DNA of 49,682 nucleotides from the NCBI GenBank assembly GCA_016282315.1, contig JAEEKG010000037.1, positions 1 through 49,682 on the forward strand, given 5' to 3'. The notes beneath the pieces were generated by a model that saw only the letters and a program-made list of their open reading frames with translations, searched no databases and was not told the origin of the DNA. This document shows positions 15,091-22,930 of the stretch, piece by piece. The position numbers and the translations under genes are program-made. The stretch is from Clostridiales bacterium (GTDB lineage Bacteria > Bacillota > Clostridia > Oscillospirales > CAG-272). Positions within the stretch are counted from its first letter, which is position 1. Each line of letters begins with the position of its first letter.

Positions 15091-16685
15091 TGATTGTCTT
15101 CCTTTCCGATTCTGTCTATAAGGTTATCCAGTGGAGTTTTTTCCGTTTCATCCTTGACGCATCTAAGCACAACACTCTTGTCGTTGTAAGTGGTGTTGCA
15201 CACCTGGTTTATTGCCAATATGACTATAGGCAATCTCTTTATGTCTTTTGCATAATCGACTGCAAAATCGTTGTCGCAATTGACATAAAACTTTCCGTCT
15301 GAACCGGTGTAGCCTTGAGCGCCTCTTATGAATGTGGCAAGCATTGTATCTTGTCTTTGAACTTTTTTTATGATTTCAGGCCAGTATTTGCAGCTTGTCA
15401 AGGTCAATTTGCCTTCGGTCTTTTCAACTGTGGGATATCTCTCGAATGGCTTGAACAAATCACTGACATCATCAGTTTTTTTGTCTTTTTCTTCTTTTTC
15501 TGTCGTTTTTACTGCTTCGGCTTTTTCGGCAGGTGCACTAACTGCTTTCTTAAAATTTCCCGACGCGAGTTTTTCTTCAAGATCAGCTATCCTGTTGACA
15601 AGTGCAATAGGATCTGTATCAAGTGTCGGGTCGCAGACTTTGACAACAGCCATTTCCGCATAAAGCTTAGAGTTGGAAGGAAGCCTGTTCATGTCGCTCT
15701 CGGTCTTTGTGAATTCTTCAAGAATTCTCATCACCTTCATTACGGTAAACTTGTCTGCAGTGTGCTTTATGACTGAGTCTGACGAATATGTTCCTCTTGT
15801 CGCAATTGTCATCATAACATCTCTTAAAAACGCTATGAGCTCTCTCCAGAAAACTATTATGTCTCTGGATGACAAATATACGTTATCTATAATCTTAAGC
15901 GCATCAGCTGTTCTCTTTTCCGCTATGCACTCGCAAATGTTTGCAAGTAGATCAACAGGACTTGCTCCGAGAAGGTCTGATGCTTTGTCTAAAGTAATCG
16001 TGTCTCCGCTTCCCGCGCAGAACTCAAGCATGTTGAGAGCATCTCTGAACGATCCCTGCGCCATTCTCGCTATGAGATCAAGCGCTGCTGTTTCTGCGTC
16101 AATCTTTTCCCCTTCACAAACTGTCTTAAGTCTTTTTATGATATCCATAGGAGTTACTCTGTGGAAATCGAATCTCTGACATCTAGACATTATTGTGGCA
16201 GGAATCTTTTGAAGTTCTGTTGTTGCAAGAACAAAAATGACGTGAGCCGGCGGCTCTTCGAGAGTTTTGAGCAATGCGTTGAAAGCGCTTATTGAGAGCA
16301 TGTGAACTTCGTCTATTATGAAGACTCTGTACTTCAGTTCAGCCGGTGTGTACACAACAGCATCCCTTATGTCTCTGATGTCGTCAACACCATTGTTTGA
16401 TGCTGCATCCATTTCGACTATATCAGTTGCTGTTCCGTCAAGAATTGACTTGCATGACTTGCACACTCCGCAAGGGCTTCCGTTTACCGGATTTTCACAG
16501 TTGACGGCTCTTGCAAGGATTTTAGCGCAAGTGGTTTTTCCTGTGCCTCTCGGCCCGCAGAACAAATATGCGTGGGAAATCTTACCCGAAGATATTTCGC
16601 TCTTCAGGACTTCTGTTATATGATTCTGTCCAATGACATCTTCGTAGTTCTGAGGACGCCATTTTCTGTATAAAGCCTGGTACAT
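15087..16685 (-). CDS. dnaX: DNA polymerase III gamma/tau subunit
   Basis: DnaX is the motor of the clamp loader. The 532-aa protein has Walker A GPRGTGKT (44-51), a zinc knuckle of C63, C72, C75 and C78, Walker B with DEVHML near 125, and the SRC sensor-1 motif in TIMSRCQRF near 172. Domain III follows. Residues 370-420 are a charged, low-complexity linker, and the C-terminal part (about 420-532) is a tau-like extension. GGAGGTGGGAG precedes the ATG. It lies directly behind the SRP RNA, the same order as scr-dnaX-yaaK-recR in Bacillus. Confidence 0.95.
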   Translation of the reverse strand: MYQALYRKWRPQNYEDVIGQNHITEVLKSEISSGKISHAYLFCGPRGTGKTTCAKILARAVNCENPVNGSPCGVCKSCKSILDGTATDIVEMDAASNNGVDDIRDIRDAVVYTPAELKYRVFIIDEVHMLSISAFNALLKTLEEPPAHVIFVLATTELQKIPATIMSRCQRFDFHRVTPMDIIKRLKTVCEGEKIDAETAALDLIARMAQGSFRDALNMLEFCAGSGDTITLDKASDLLGASPVDLLANICECIAEKRTADALKIIDNVYLSSRDIIVFWRELIAFLRDVMMTIATRGTYSSDSVIKHTADKFTVMKVMRILEEFTKTESDMNRLPSNSKLYAEMAVVKVCDPTLDTDPIALVNRIADLEEKLASGNFKKAVSAPAEKAEAVKTTEKEEKDKKTDDVSDLFKPFERYPTVEKTEGKLTLTSCKYWPEIIKKVQRQDTMLATFIRGAQGYTGSDGKFYVNCDNDFAVDYAKDIKRLPIVILAINQVCNTTYNDKSVVLRCVKDETEKTPLDNLIDRIGKEDNQ

Positions 16686-16706
16686 CTCCCACCTCCGTAA
16701 TACTAG

Positions 16707-17012
16707 AAATAGGATACAAAATCAGACCATGCAGCGCCAATCGACAAAGCGAATATACGCGTTATCGCAGTTCTTGCTCCAGACAGGCACGCCTGCGGCA
16801 CATCCAAAAATCCACTTAATGCTGCTCTGTCCCCAGCCTGACATGGTTCATGGCATTGAATTGCGCAGGACCCATCCTTCAACACAAAAAGCATACGACA
16901 CAGGCCGCACATTCGTGAGCCTCAAGAGTGCATTCACCCCTGCTGTAGCGGATTGCAGGTTCAGGGCACCGCTATCTCCCCAGTTAGCATGGCCTGATTT
17001 TGTATCCTATTT
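16707..17012 (-). ncRNA. ffs: Signal recognition particle RNA, large Gram-positive type
   Basis: Read on the minus strand, the two ends form a long stem in which about 25 bases at 16988-17012 pair with 16707-16732 (core GGATACAAAATCAG and its complement). Inside are hallmarks of large bacterial SRP RNAs: GCGGTGCCC and CAATCCGC of the Alu domain, GGGTCCTGCGCAA, CATGAACCATGTCAGG and AGCAGCATTAAGTG of helix 8, then GATGTGCCGCAGG. The helix 8 tip reads CTG-GGGA-CAG, a GNRA tetraloop flanked by the symmetric and asymmetric loops that bind Ffh. The exact ends are uncertain by some bases. Short frames seen across this stretch are not genes. Its protein partner Ffh is encoded at 23264. Confidence 0.93.
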
Positions 17013-17047
17013 GAGTAAAGTGTGTTCCACTTAATTTAAGCTTAGTT

Positions 17048-17076
17048 ATTATATCATAGATAAAGATTCAATACAA
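17048..17076 (-). promoter_or_regulatory. Promoter of the SRP RNA
   Basis: On the minus strand TTGTAT (17076-17071) and TATAAT (17053-17048) are exactly 17 bp apart. Transcription would begin near 17041, about 30 bases before the stem, so 5' processing of the RNA is likely. The -35 box lies directly behind the stop codon of the acyltransferase gene at 17078. Confidence 0.75.
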
Positions 17077-17077
17077 T

Positions 17078-17821
17078 CTAATCTGTATTTTTTGGGTAAT
17101 CTTTCTTTTTCATGTTGATGTACGGAATAACTCTGTGTTCGGGCAGGGATTTAGCCAATTCTGTTATCTCATCCATGAGATAATTGCAAATCCTCTCTCT
17201 TTCAAACTCGAGTTTGTTGTCCGGATTGAATTCAACAGGTTTTCCGTACACAATTGTTTTGAGTTTTGGGCAAAGATACATCGGAACAAAAGACAATTTC
17301 TGCTTTGTTTTCACATAGTACATTTTTGCTATGTCCACGAATTTGTCCTGAAACTCGTTTACAACATTGTTATGTCTTTCAATTTTTTCGGGGAAAATGT
17401 GTATGTTTTCCCCTTCTTCCAGTTTCTCAATTGAACCCTTTATTGTCTTTATGAGCCTTATATCCTTGTACACGGGCACAATATCTGCGTATTTGAATAC
17501 GTAAACAGCCAGAGGCGCAATAATATATGACAATATCTTGTATAGCCACTTGATCCACTTTGGTTTAGCCCACCAGAAGTCTTTATATGCATATGCCGGA
17601 ACTTCTTTTAATTCAGTCATCTCATATGTGCACCACACTGCTGTTGGTCTTTCAAAGTAGAACTGAAGTGCAACGGGCCCGTATACCTGGCAGTGATTGG
17701 ATATGACCATACATGGTTCTTTAGGCAAATTCTCGGTTCCACTGGATACATACTTAGGCGACACAGCCTTTACTATGCTCTTTACGAACCTGTAGTGCCA
17801 AGGTATCTTTTTGTTAGACAT
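17078..17821 (-). CDS. PlsC-like lysophospholipid acyltransferase family protein
   Basis: The 247-aa protein resembles the PlsC/LPLAT family, which transfers acyl chains to lysophospholipids at the membrane. Motif I is present as SNHCQVYGP (41-49) and motif III as IFPEKIERH (142-150). The usual motif I is NHx4D, but the Asp position is Gly48 here, so the catalytic His-Asp pair is incomplete. Two hydrophobic stretches near 90-110 (KWLYKILSYIIAPLAVYVFK) suggest membrane contact. AAGGA lies nine bases before the ATG and the gene follows gdh by 24 bases. It may use another acceptor or be a non-enzymatic relative. Confidence 0.6.
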   Translation of the reverse strand: MSNKKIPWHYRFVKSIVKAVSPKYVSSGTENLPKEPCMVISNHCQVYGPVALQFYFERPTAVWCTYEMTELKEVPAYAYKDFWWAKPKWIKWLYKILSYIIAPLAVYVFKYADIVPVYKDIRLIKTIKGSIEKLEEGENIHIFPEKIERHNNVVNEFQDKFVDIAKMYYVKTKQKLSFVPMYLCPKLKTIVYGKPVEFNPDNKLEFERERICNYLMDEITELAKSLPEHRVIPYINMKKKDYPKNTD

Positions 17822-17845
17822 CTATTGTTTCCTTAAGTTATTTTA

Positions 17846-19099
17846 TCAAAGGAACAGACCTCTGAGATTCTGTGCTTTTGTTATTCTCTGAATAGCAACT
17901 ACGTAAGCTGCGAGTCTATAATTTATGTTCCACTTAGCAGCTACTGCATCAAGATCATTCCAGGCGTTTACCATGATTCTTTCAAGGTTCTTGTTAACTT
18001 CTTCAAGTTCCCATGAGTATGACTGAAGATTCTGTACCCATTCAAAATATGAGACAGTTACGCCGCCTGCATTTGCAAGTATATCCGGAACAAGAATAAT
18101 ACCCTTTTTGGCAATTATATCATCAGCTTCAACTGTTGTAGGACCATTTGCCGCCTCAACAATATATTTGCACTTGAGATCATTTGCATTTTCTTTTGTG
18201 ATCTGGTTTTCAAGTGCAGCTGGAATGAGCATGTCGCACTTTGTCAAAAGAAGTTCGGAATTTGTAATGTGTTCTACACCGTCTTCATCGTAGTCTTTTA
18301 GCAAATTCTTTTTATTTCCAACATATGCCAAAACTTTGTCTATATCTAGGCCTTTTTCGCATCTTATTCCGCCTGAGACATCGGATACTGCTACTATTTT
18401 ACAGCCGTTGGCATAAAGGAATTTAGCTGCGTTTGATCCTACATTTCCAAATCCCTGAATAGCTACTGTAGTGTCTTTCGGGCTAACTTTGAGCTTCTTT
18501 AACAGTTCAAGAGCTATGATTGTAACTCCTCTGCCGGTTGCTTCCGGTCTGCCTAGTGAACCGCCTACGTCAAGGTCTTTTCCTGTAACAACACCTTTTA
18601 CAGTGTAGCCCTTGAGAGCAGAATATGTGTCCATGAACCAGTCCATTATCTGGGCATTTGTGTTTACATCAGGAGCCGGAATATCTTTTTCAGGTCCGAC
18701 AATCGGGAATATTTTAGCTGTATAGCCTCTTGTCAGTCTTTCAAGTTCTCCAAGTGACAATTCTTTAGGATTAACCTTGATTCCGCCTTTAGCTCCGCCG
18801 TAAGGAATGTTGACTACGGCGCACTTGAAACTCATCCAAGCAGCAAGCGCTCTTACTTCATTTATGTCTGAATCCTGATGATATCTTATTCCGCCTTTGC
18901 AGGGGCCTCTTGATGAATTGTGCTGAACTCTGTATCCTTCAAATACTTTTACTGTACCGTCATCCATCTTTACAGGGATGGAAACGGTGAGTTCTCTCTC
19001 AGGATATTTGACAAGAAGGTATTCCTGTTCGCTCATGTTTACTGCTTTTGCGGCCTTGTCCACAACCGCTTTGAAGTTTTCAAATGCATTATATGCCAT
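17846..19099 (-). CDS. gdhA: Glutamate dehydrogenase, hexameric NAD(P)-type
   Basis: The enzyme interconverts glutamate with 2-oxoglutarate and ammonia. The start is taken at ATG 19099 (417 aa) since AAGGAG lies seven bases upstream; a longer frame from 19123 lacks a site. Conserved parts are GPCKGGIRYH, the substrate lysines in MSFKCAVVNIPYGGAKGGI (about K92 and K104), PAPDVNTN and the Rossmann motif GFGNVGSNAAKF. The sequence class (Glu/Leu/Phe/Val dehydrogenase) and the PYGGAKGG motif favour glutamate; the coenzyme preference cannot be fixed by eye. A small CGGGC/GCCCG hairpin just upstream of the ribosome binding site could modulate translation. Confidence 0.88.
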   Translation of the reverse strand: MAYNAFENFKAVVDKAAKAVNMSEQEYLLVKYPERELTVSIPVKMDDGTVKVFEGYRVQHNSSRGPCKGGIRYHQDSDINEVRALAAWMSFKCAVVNIPYGGAKGGIKVNPKELSLGELERLTRGYTAKIFPIVGPEKDIPAPDVNTNAQIMDWFMDTYSALKGYTVKGVVTGKDLDVGGSLGRPEATGRGVTIIALELLKKLKVSPKDTTVAIQGFGNVGSNAAKFLYANGCKIVAVSDVSGGIRCEKGLDIDKVLAYVGNKKNLLKDYDEDGVEHITNSELLLTKCDMLIPAALENQITKENANDLKCKYIVEAANGPTTVEADDIIAKKGIILVPDILANAGGVTVSYFEWVQNLQSYSWELEEVNKNLERIMVNAWNDLDAVAAKWNINYRLAAYVVAIQRITKAQNLRGLFL

Positions 19100-19152
19100 A
19101 TCTATTCTCCTTTTCGGGCCCATGCCCGTTAATTACTCATGTTTTTTTGCTT

Positions 19153-20118
19153 TTATTCTGCTATTTCAAATCCGAAAATCTGTTTCAGCTTTTCGTCATA
19201 AAAGTCTTCGATTATAATGTCAGCTCCGCACTCGAGCAATATTTCCCTTTGTCTCTCTGCCCCTTTGCCAAGCCTTCCTATGTTGTATGCCCCGAGCTCT
19301 TTGCCTGCCGTTATCTCGGATCTTCCGTCGCCCAACACAAGGATCTCATCGCCTTTTGCTCCGAGTTTTTCAGCAAGTTCCTTCATGATGTCAACTTTGG
19401 GAAGTTTGTGATTCCAGCTGGACCCTATAAGGCCTTCCATCTGCTGTCCTGCTCCCAACTTGTAGCCCAAAGTTACAACTTCTTCAAACATTCCTTTTCC
19501 TTCTTCGACAACAGCACCCGTGACGAAATAGTTCTTTACGCCTCTGTTGTGAAGAAAGTCAATGAACTGCATTGATCCTCTGACCATGAAGCTTTCAGGA
19601 TCCTTTTTTGCCTTTTCAAGATTAATGTCACGGCAATAAGCATTCAATACTTTTTCATACAACTTGAACAATTTCGGGGTATTCTCACTGAGATACTCCT
19701 CCATTTGTTCAGTATCCCTTTGTTCAAATGTTTCTTTGCCAAGCCATATTTGTTTGATCTTGTATGAGTTGAGCTCATAATCGCAATCTATGTCTATCTT
19801 TTTTTCTTCAATGGCGCGTCTTATTGCCCATTCCATCTGAGTCAGACCGGATAGACCTGCTGACTCAACACAGAACTTATCTGTTTCTGCATATTTCTGT
19901 TTTCCGGCTTTGTCTGTGAGTCTTTTTACATTGTCGGTTGAGTCATAATCTTCCGGCAAGCCGTTTTCAATCACATCATTTAAGACAACACTCATGACTG
20001 GAGGCCAGTTTCTTATGAGGGAATGCGTGCCGTCAACGTCGTGAAAAGCATATTTAATTGTTCTTTTTCCGCATCTTGAATTTTTGTCTTCAATTACCAA
20101 TGCTTTTTTATCTTCCAT
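19153..20118 (-). CDS. HAD-superfamily hydrolase
   Basis: HAD hydrolases are mostly phosphatases using an aspartyl-phosphate intermediate. The start is placed at ATG 20118 (321 aa), which has GGAG nine bases upstream; a frame from 20178 without a good site is longer. Motif I is FHDVDGTHS with D27 and D29, motif II is FVTGA, motif III is likely the Lys of HKLPKVD, and motif IV is GDGRSEI. A large helical insertion (about 40-190) between motifs I and II acts as a cap. The substrate is unknown; sugar phosphate or phosphoglycolate-like compounds are possible. Confidence 0.7.
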   Translation of the reverse strand: MEDKKALVIEDKNSRCGKRTIKYAFHDVDGTHSLIRNWPPVMSVVLNDVIENGLPEDYDSTDNVKRLTDKAGKQKYAETDKFCVESAGLSGLTQMEWAIRRAIEEKKIDIDCDYELNSYKIKQIWLGKETFEQRDTEQMEEYLSENTPKLFKLYEKVLNAYCRDINLEKAKKDPESFMVRGSMQFIDFLHNRGVKNYFVTGAVVEEGKGMFEEVVTLGYKLGAGQQMEGLIGSSWNHKLPKVDIMKELAEKLGAKGDEILVLGDGRSEITAGKELGAYNIGRLGKGAERQREILLECGADIIIEDFYDEKLKQIFGFEIAE

Positions 20119-20166
20119 AAGACTTTTCTCCAAAAAAACAATTATGTTTTGCATTATCGTCACAAA

Positions 20167-20190
20167 TCCCAATAGCATTGGCTACTGGGA
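20167..20190 (-). other. RNA hairpin between the 50-aa gene and the HAD gene
   Basis: On the minus strand TCCCAGTAG (20190-20182) pairs with CTATTGGGA (20175-20167) with one G-U wobble and a 6-base loop, followed by TTTGTGA. It lies between the stop at 20197 and the HAD start at 20118. Partial termination or mRNA processing is possible; the short T-run makes it a weak terminator. Confidence 0.4.
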
Positions 20191-20196
20191 CAATGT

Positions 20197-20349
20197 TTAA
20201 TCGTCATCTATTGTGTCATAAAATACAATTTCTTCATTGGTTAATGAAGAATCTTCTTTATCGCAATCGACTGTTCTTTTTCGGAACAGGAATGAGACAA
20301 TCTTAGAGAAAAACGCCTTGAACCAGCTTTCCTTTTTGTTCTCAGCCAT
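20197..20349 (-). CDS. Small 50-aa protein coupled to a diguanylate cyclase
   Basis: ATG 20349 overlaps the end of the upstream cyclase gene by eight bases in another frame, and GAGG lies nine bases upstream. The 50-aa product begins MAENKKESWFKAFFSKIV, where a basic amphipathic helix rich in Phe (residues 9-23) is followed by RKRT and then by an acidic tail ending DTIDDD. Such a helix could lie on the membrane surface. It shows no family I know. Coupling to the cyclase and the opposite charge of its two halves argue for a real gene, but conservation has not been tested. Confidence 0.5.
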   Translation of the reverse strand: MAENKKESWFKAFFSKIVSFLFRKRTVDCDKEDSSLTNEEIVFYDTIDDD

Positions 20350-21460
20350 TTATTTTGACCTCGATTTCCTGAGTCTGCGCTGTCATCTGGGCTTTTCTCT
20401 TCTCTTTGAATTCATACATGTTCTTGTCAGCAATATAGAATGTCTCTTCGCCGAATTTATCGTTTTCGACTACAGCCATGCCATATGATACGGTCGGGAA
20501 ATTTGGATCAAGTTTTCTCTCCTTTTCCACCATGTCGTCTATCCTTTGAACCATTGACTTTAAGAATTCCTTGTTTTTAGTCAGAATTATGGAAAACTCA
20601 TCTCCGCCTATTCTGTAGCACTTTCCACTCGAAGAATATACTTTCAAAAAAATCTCTCCTATTTTTTCAAGGACATGATCGCCGTATTCATGACCGTTGT
20701 CATCATTCACAACCTTGAAAAAGTCTATGTCATAAACCATTATGATGGAGTCTTTCTGAATATGTCTCAAATTGACTGTAAACGCATCTCTGTTGAGCAA
20801 TTTAGTTATTTCATCATACTCTTTTGTTCGGTTGGCCAGGAATATGATGTATAGGAGCACTGTAAGGGTGAATGACAAAAGGAATACCTTGACTTCCGTG
20901 AAATATAGCTGAAGTACTCTTCCCGTGAGCAAAACCAAAGACATAAGACCATAAATGTAATACGAAGTATTCTGGCTCTTTTTGTTTACGGTAATAACCA
21001 TTATTTGCTGAACAATGAAGAACGCTATATTTAACACTGTGATTACATACAGCATGGGTCCGGCTGAAACCTCATATTCTTCACTGACTGTTGCCCCACC
21101 CCAGAACCAGAATGAAATTGCGACCAAAACAAATTCAAGCGCAGGAATAATGCCAGTAAGGTATATGGTCTTTTTCCTGGTTGCCATAAGGTTTGCAACC
21201 AAAAACAATTGTATTGAAAAGAAAATCTGAGTTGCTGGATACAGATACGCTATAGCCTGAGGAGAAACCAGTCTTTGCAAATATAAGAATTCGAATACAA
21301 ATTCGTATATAACGGCGACAATCTGAACTATGCAAATGTATACAAGTTTGTGAGACTGCTTTTTTGTAAGCATGTTGTTGTTTGTCAAAAACAAAATAAT
21401 AGCAACAATAAGCATAATGTGTGAAAACGTTATGATACCAAACAATTGCAAATCCGTCAT
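20342..21460 (-). CDS. Membrane diguanylate cyclase (GGDEF), second of a tandem pair
   Basis: The 372-aa protein has an N-terminal membrane part of about seven helices (residues 1-215), then a GGDEF domain that makes cyclic di-GMP from two GTP. The domain starts with DEITKLLNRDAF, has DIDFFKVVND for metal and nucleotide binding, the intact active site RIGGDEF, and the end motif ADKNMYEFK. No RxxD inhibitory site is seen before GGDEF (SSSG is there instead), so feedback inhibition may be absent. GGAGGAG precedes the ATG. It follows a paralogue by 38 bases. The membrane part may sense an external signal. Confidence 0.85.
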   Translation of the reverse strand: MTDLQLFGIITFSHIMLIVAIILFLTNNNMLTKKQSHKLVYICIVQIVAVIYEFVFEFLYLQRLVSPQAIAYLYPATQIFFSIQLFLVANLMATRKKTIYLTGIIPALEFVLVAISFWFWGGATVSEEYEVSAGPMLYVITVLNIAFFIVQQIMVITVNKKSQNTSYYIYGLMSLVLLTGRVLQLYFTEVKVFLLSFTLTVLLYIIFLANRTKEYDEITKLLNRDAFTVNLRHIQKDSIIMVYDIDFFKVVNDDNGHEYGDHVLEKIGEIFLKVYSSSGKCYRIGGDEFSIILTKNKEFLKSMVQRIDDMVEKERKLDPNFPTVSYGMAVVENDKFGEETFYIADKNMYEFKEKRKAQMTAQTQEIEVKING

Positions 21461-21498
21461 GCTTTCTCCTCCCTTCCTTACGTATTATCTTGCTCAAA

Positions 21499-22581
21499 TT
21501 ATTGTGTAATGTTTTCTTTTTTATCCGCTTTGATTTTGTACATATTTATGTCAGCTTCCTGAAGTTTGTCAGCTTTTTCATCTATGTTGCGAATAATTGA
21601 ATAACCGACCGAAACCGATTCTATAGGTTCAAATAAAGATTTAACTTTTTCTATTTCAGTATTGAACTGTTCTATGAGAGAATCAACCTTGTCGAGTTTC
21701 TTTGTTAATATGACGACAAACTCATCTCCGCCTATCCTGTAACAAGTACCATACTTGCCGAATGCATTATGAATTGCATCACCAACTGCTCTTAAGCATT
21801 CGTCTCCGTATTGATGTCCCATTGTATCATTTAATTTTTTAAAGCCATCAATATCCATCATGAGATATGCGCATGGGAAACCCAATTTTTCAACTGCCAG
21901 CGCATAACTACGCCTGTTCATTAGTCCAGACACATGATCGCGCTGCAATACAAGGTCCATGTAGTACAACACAAACAATCCGGAAGCTATGATTGCACCA
22001 ATCCATGTCGAGTGAATATCCGGGTTCATGATGTGCAAAAAGAATCCGAAAAGGAATATGACGAGCAGCGAAGCCAGCGTCGGAAGATTAGGCCTTTGGA
22101 AACGTACTGCAGCCTTGTACACTCTTATAATTACATAAACCACAAGGGCCACAATAATTCCAATGAACAATATGTACATCGGTTCTCTGTGATATACGTT
22201 ATTCTCATCATAACTGAACGTCAGGCGAGTGAATATTGAGGAAATACAAACTATTGAGTTCAGGATCATCGCCGGAATCGTGATGTATTTGTATGTCTTT
22301 CCGAGTCTGCTTGTTGCGCTTGCGATAAAGAACAGCGGAACCGGAGCAAGAGAATGCTCTATGGCTTTTCCTATGTACAGGACAATACTCAGATCGTTCA
22401 TATTCCAGTGAACAGCATGCGATGTCACAAACTCTGCAATCTGACATATACCGAGACATATGAAAGATAATACAAAGCCTCTCTTGACACGAGGGGATAT
22501 TGAATTTGTATTCATAAGCGTGATGATACAGGAAATCATAAAGACTTCCAGTACTATTACTATTCCTGCAAGTATAGACAC
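21499..22581 (-). CDS. Membrane diguanylate cyclase (GGDEF), first of a tandem pair
   Basis: The start is placed at GTG 22581 (360 aa). The longer frame from ATG 22602 has AAGGAGGGG inside its own first codons, which is the ribosome binding site for the GTG, and the promoter -10 box ends at 22611. The N-terminal part holds about seven membrane helices, like its neighbour. The catalytic domain has SGLMNRRSYA, DIDGFKKLND, HQYGDECLRA, RIGGDEF and EADINMYKIK. No RxxD inhibitory site is present upstream of GGDEF. Together with the next gene it is likely a duplication that diverged in the sensor part. Confidence 0.85.
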   Translation of the reverse strand: MSILAGIVIVLEVFMISCIITLMNTNSISPRVKRGFVLSFICLGICQIAEFVTSHAVHWNMNDLSIVLYIGKAIEHSLAPVPLFFIASATSRLGKTYKYITIPAMILNSIVCISSIFTRLTFSYDENNVYHREPMYILFIGIIVALVVYVIIRVYKAAVRFQRPNLPTLASLLVIFLFGFFLHIMNPDIHSTWIGAIIASGLFVLYYMDLVLQRDHVSGLMNRRSYALAVEKLGFPCAYLMMDIDGFKKLNDTMGHQYGDECLRAVGDAIHNAFGKYGTCYRIGGDEFVVILTKKLDKVDSLIEQFNTEIEKVKSLFEPIESVSVGYSIIRNIDEKADKLQEADINMYKIKADKKENITQ

Positions 22582-22610
22582 AACTATCCCCTCCTTATAC
22601 ATAGTAATAC

Positions 22611-22639
22611 ATAATATATTATATACCTATTTATGACAA
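22611..22639 (-). promoter_or_regulatory. Promoter of the diguanylate cyclase operon
   Basis: On the minus strand TTGTCA (22639-22634) and TATTAT (22616-22611) are 17 bp apart. Transcription would start near 22604, which makes the GTG at 22581 the usable start codon. Confidence 0.7.
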
Positions 22640-22682
22640 AAGTAAATTGTTTTTGAACTCAATGTGGTTGTAGCACAATTCT

Positions 22683-22819
22683 GAACCGAGCTTTCATTAC
22701 CATGCAGTCATGAGTAGTTCACTTATACCGACATTTATACCGACATTTATACCGACATTTTAATGCTGTGAGCAGTTGTGAACCTATCTTTCATTGCCAT
22801 GCAGTCATGAGTAGCTCAC
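22683..22819. repeat. Direct 40-bp repeat pair flanking a 12-bp triplet repeat
   Basis: A 40-bp block at 22683-22722 recurs at 22780-22819 with about five differences; both contain CATGCAGTCATGAGTAG. Between them TTATACCGACAT is repeated three times (22723-22734, 22735-22746, 22747-22758). Sequence just before each 40-bp block is also similar, suggesting a duplication of roughly 60 bp. The second copy is enclosed by GTGAGC (22768-22773) and GCTCAC (22814-22819). The block lies in the divergent gap between the cyclase promoter and the ylxM promoter. Function unknown. Confidence 0.85.
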
Positions 22820-22860
22820 AATATTATAACAAAAAAGATGCCTCTTTTTATAAAAAGCAG

Positions 22861-22889
22861 TTGACATTTGCATATATGAGTGATAACAT
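22861..22889 (+). promoter_or_regulatory. Promoter of ylxM-ffh-rpsP-khpA
   Basis: A consensus TTGACA (22861-22866) is followed after 17 bp by TAACAT (22884-22889). Transcription would start near 22896, leaving a leader of about 35 bases before the ylxM start at 22931. A perfect palindrome, CTTTTTATAAAAAG (22844-22857), lies just upstream. Confidence 0.75.
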
Positions 22890-22930
22890 GTGTAAAGCAA
22901 TTTTGCTTTACACCAAAAGGAGTGCTCTAT

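Noticed and set aside
15315-15776. 153-aa plus-strand frame opposite dnaX
   Set aside because: It is an antisense shadow of a conserved gene, rich in Phe and Cys, without a ribosome binding site.
16703-17034. Two reading frames (69 aa on minus, 101 aa on plus) across the SRP RNA
   Set aside because: They lie inside the long-stem RNA with conserved SRP motifs and have no ribosome binding sites.
21135-21497. 120-aa minus-strand frame overlapping the second cyclase start
   Set aside because: It is out of frame with the GGDEF gene and has no family features.
22582-22602. ATG 22602 as start of the first cyclase
   Set aside because: It is within two bases of the predicted transcription start and the AAGGAGGGG site lies downstream of it.
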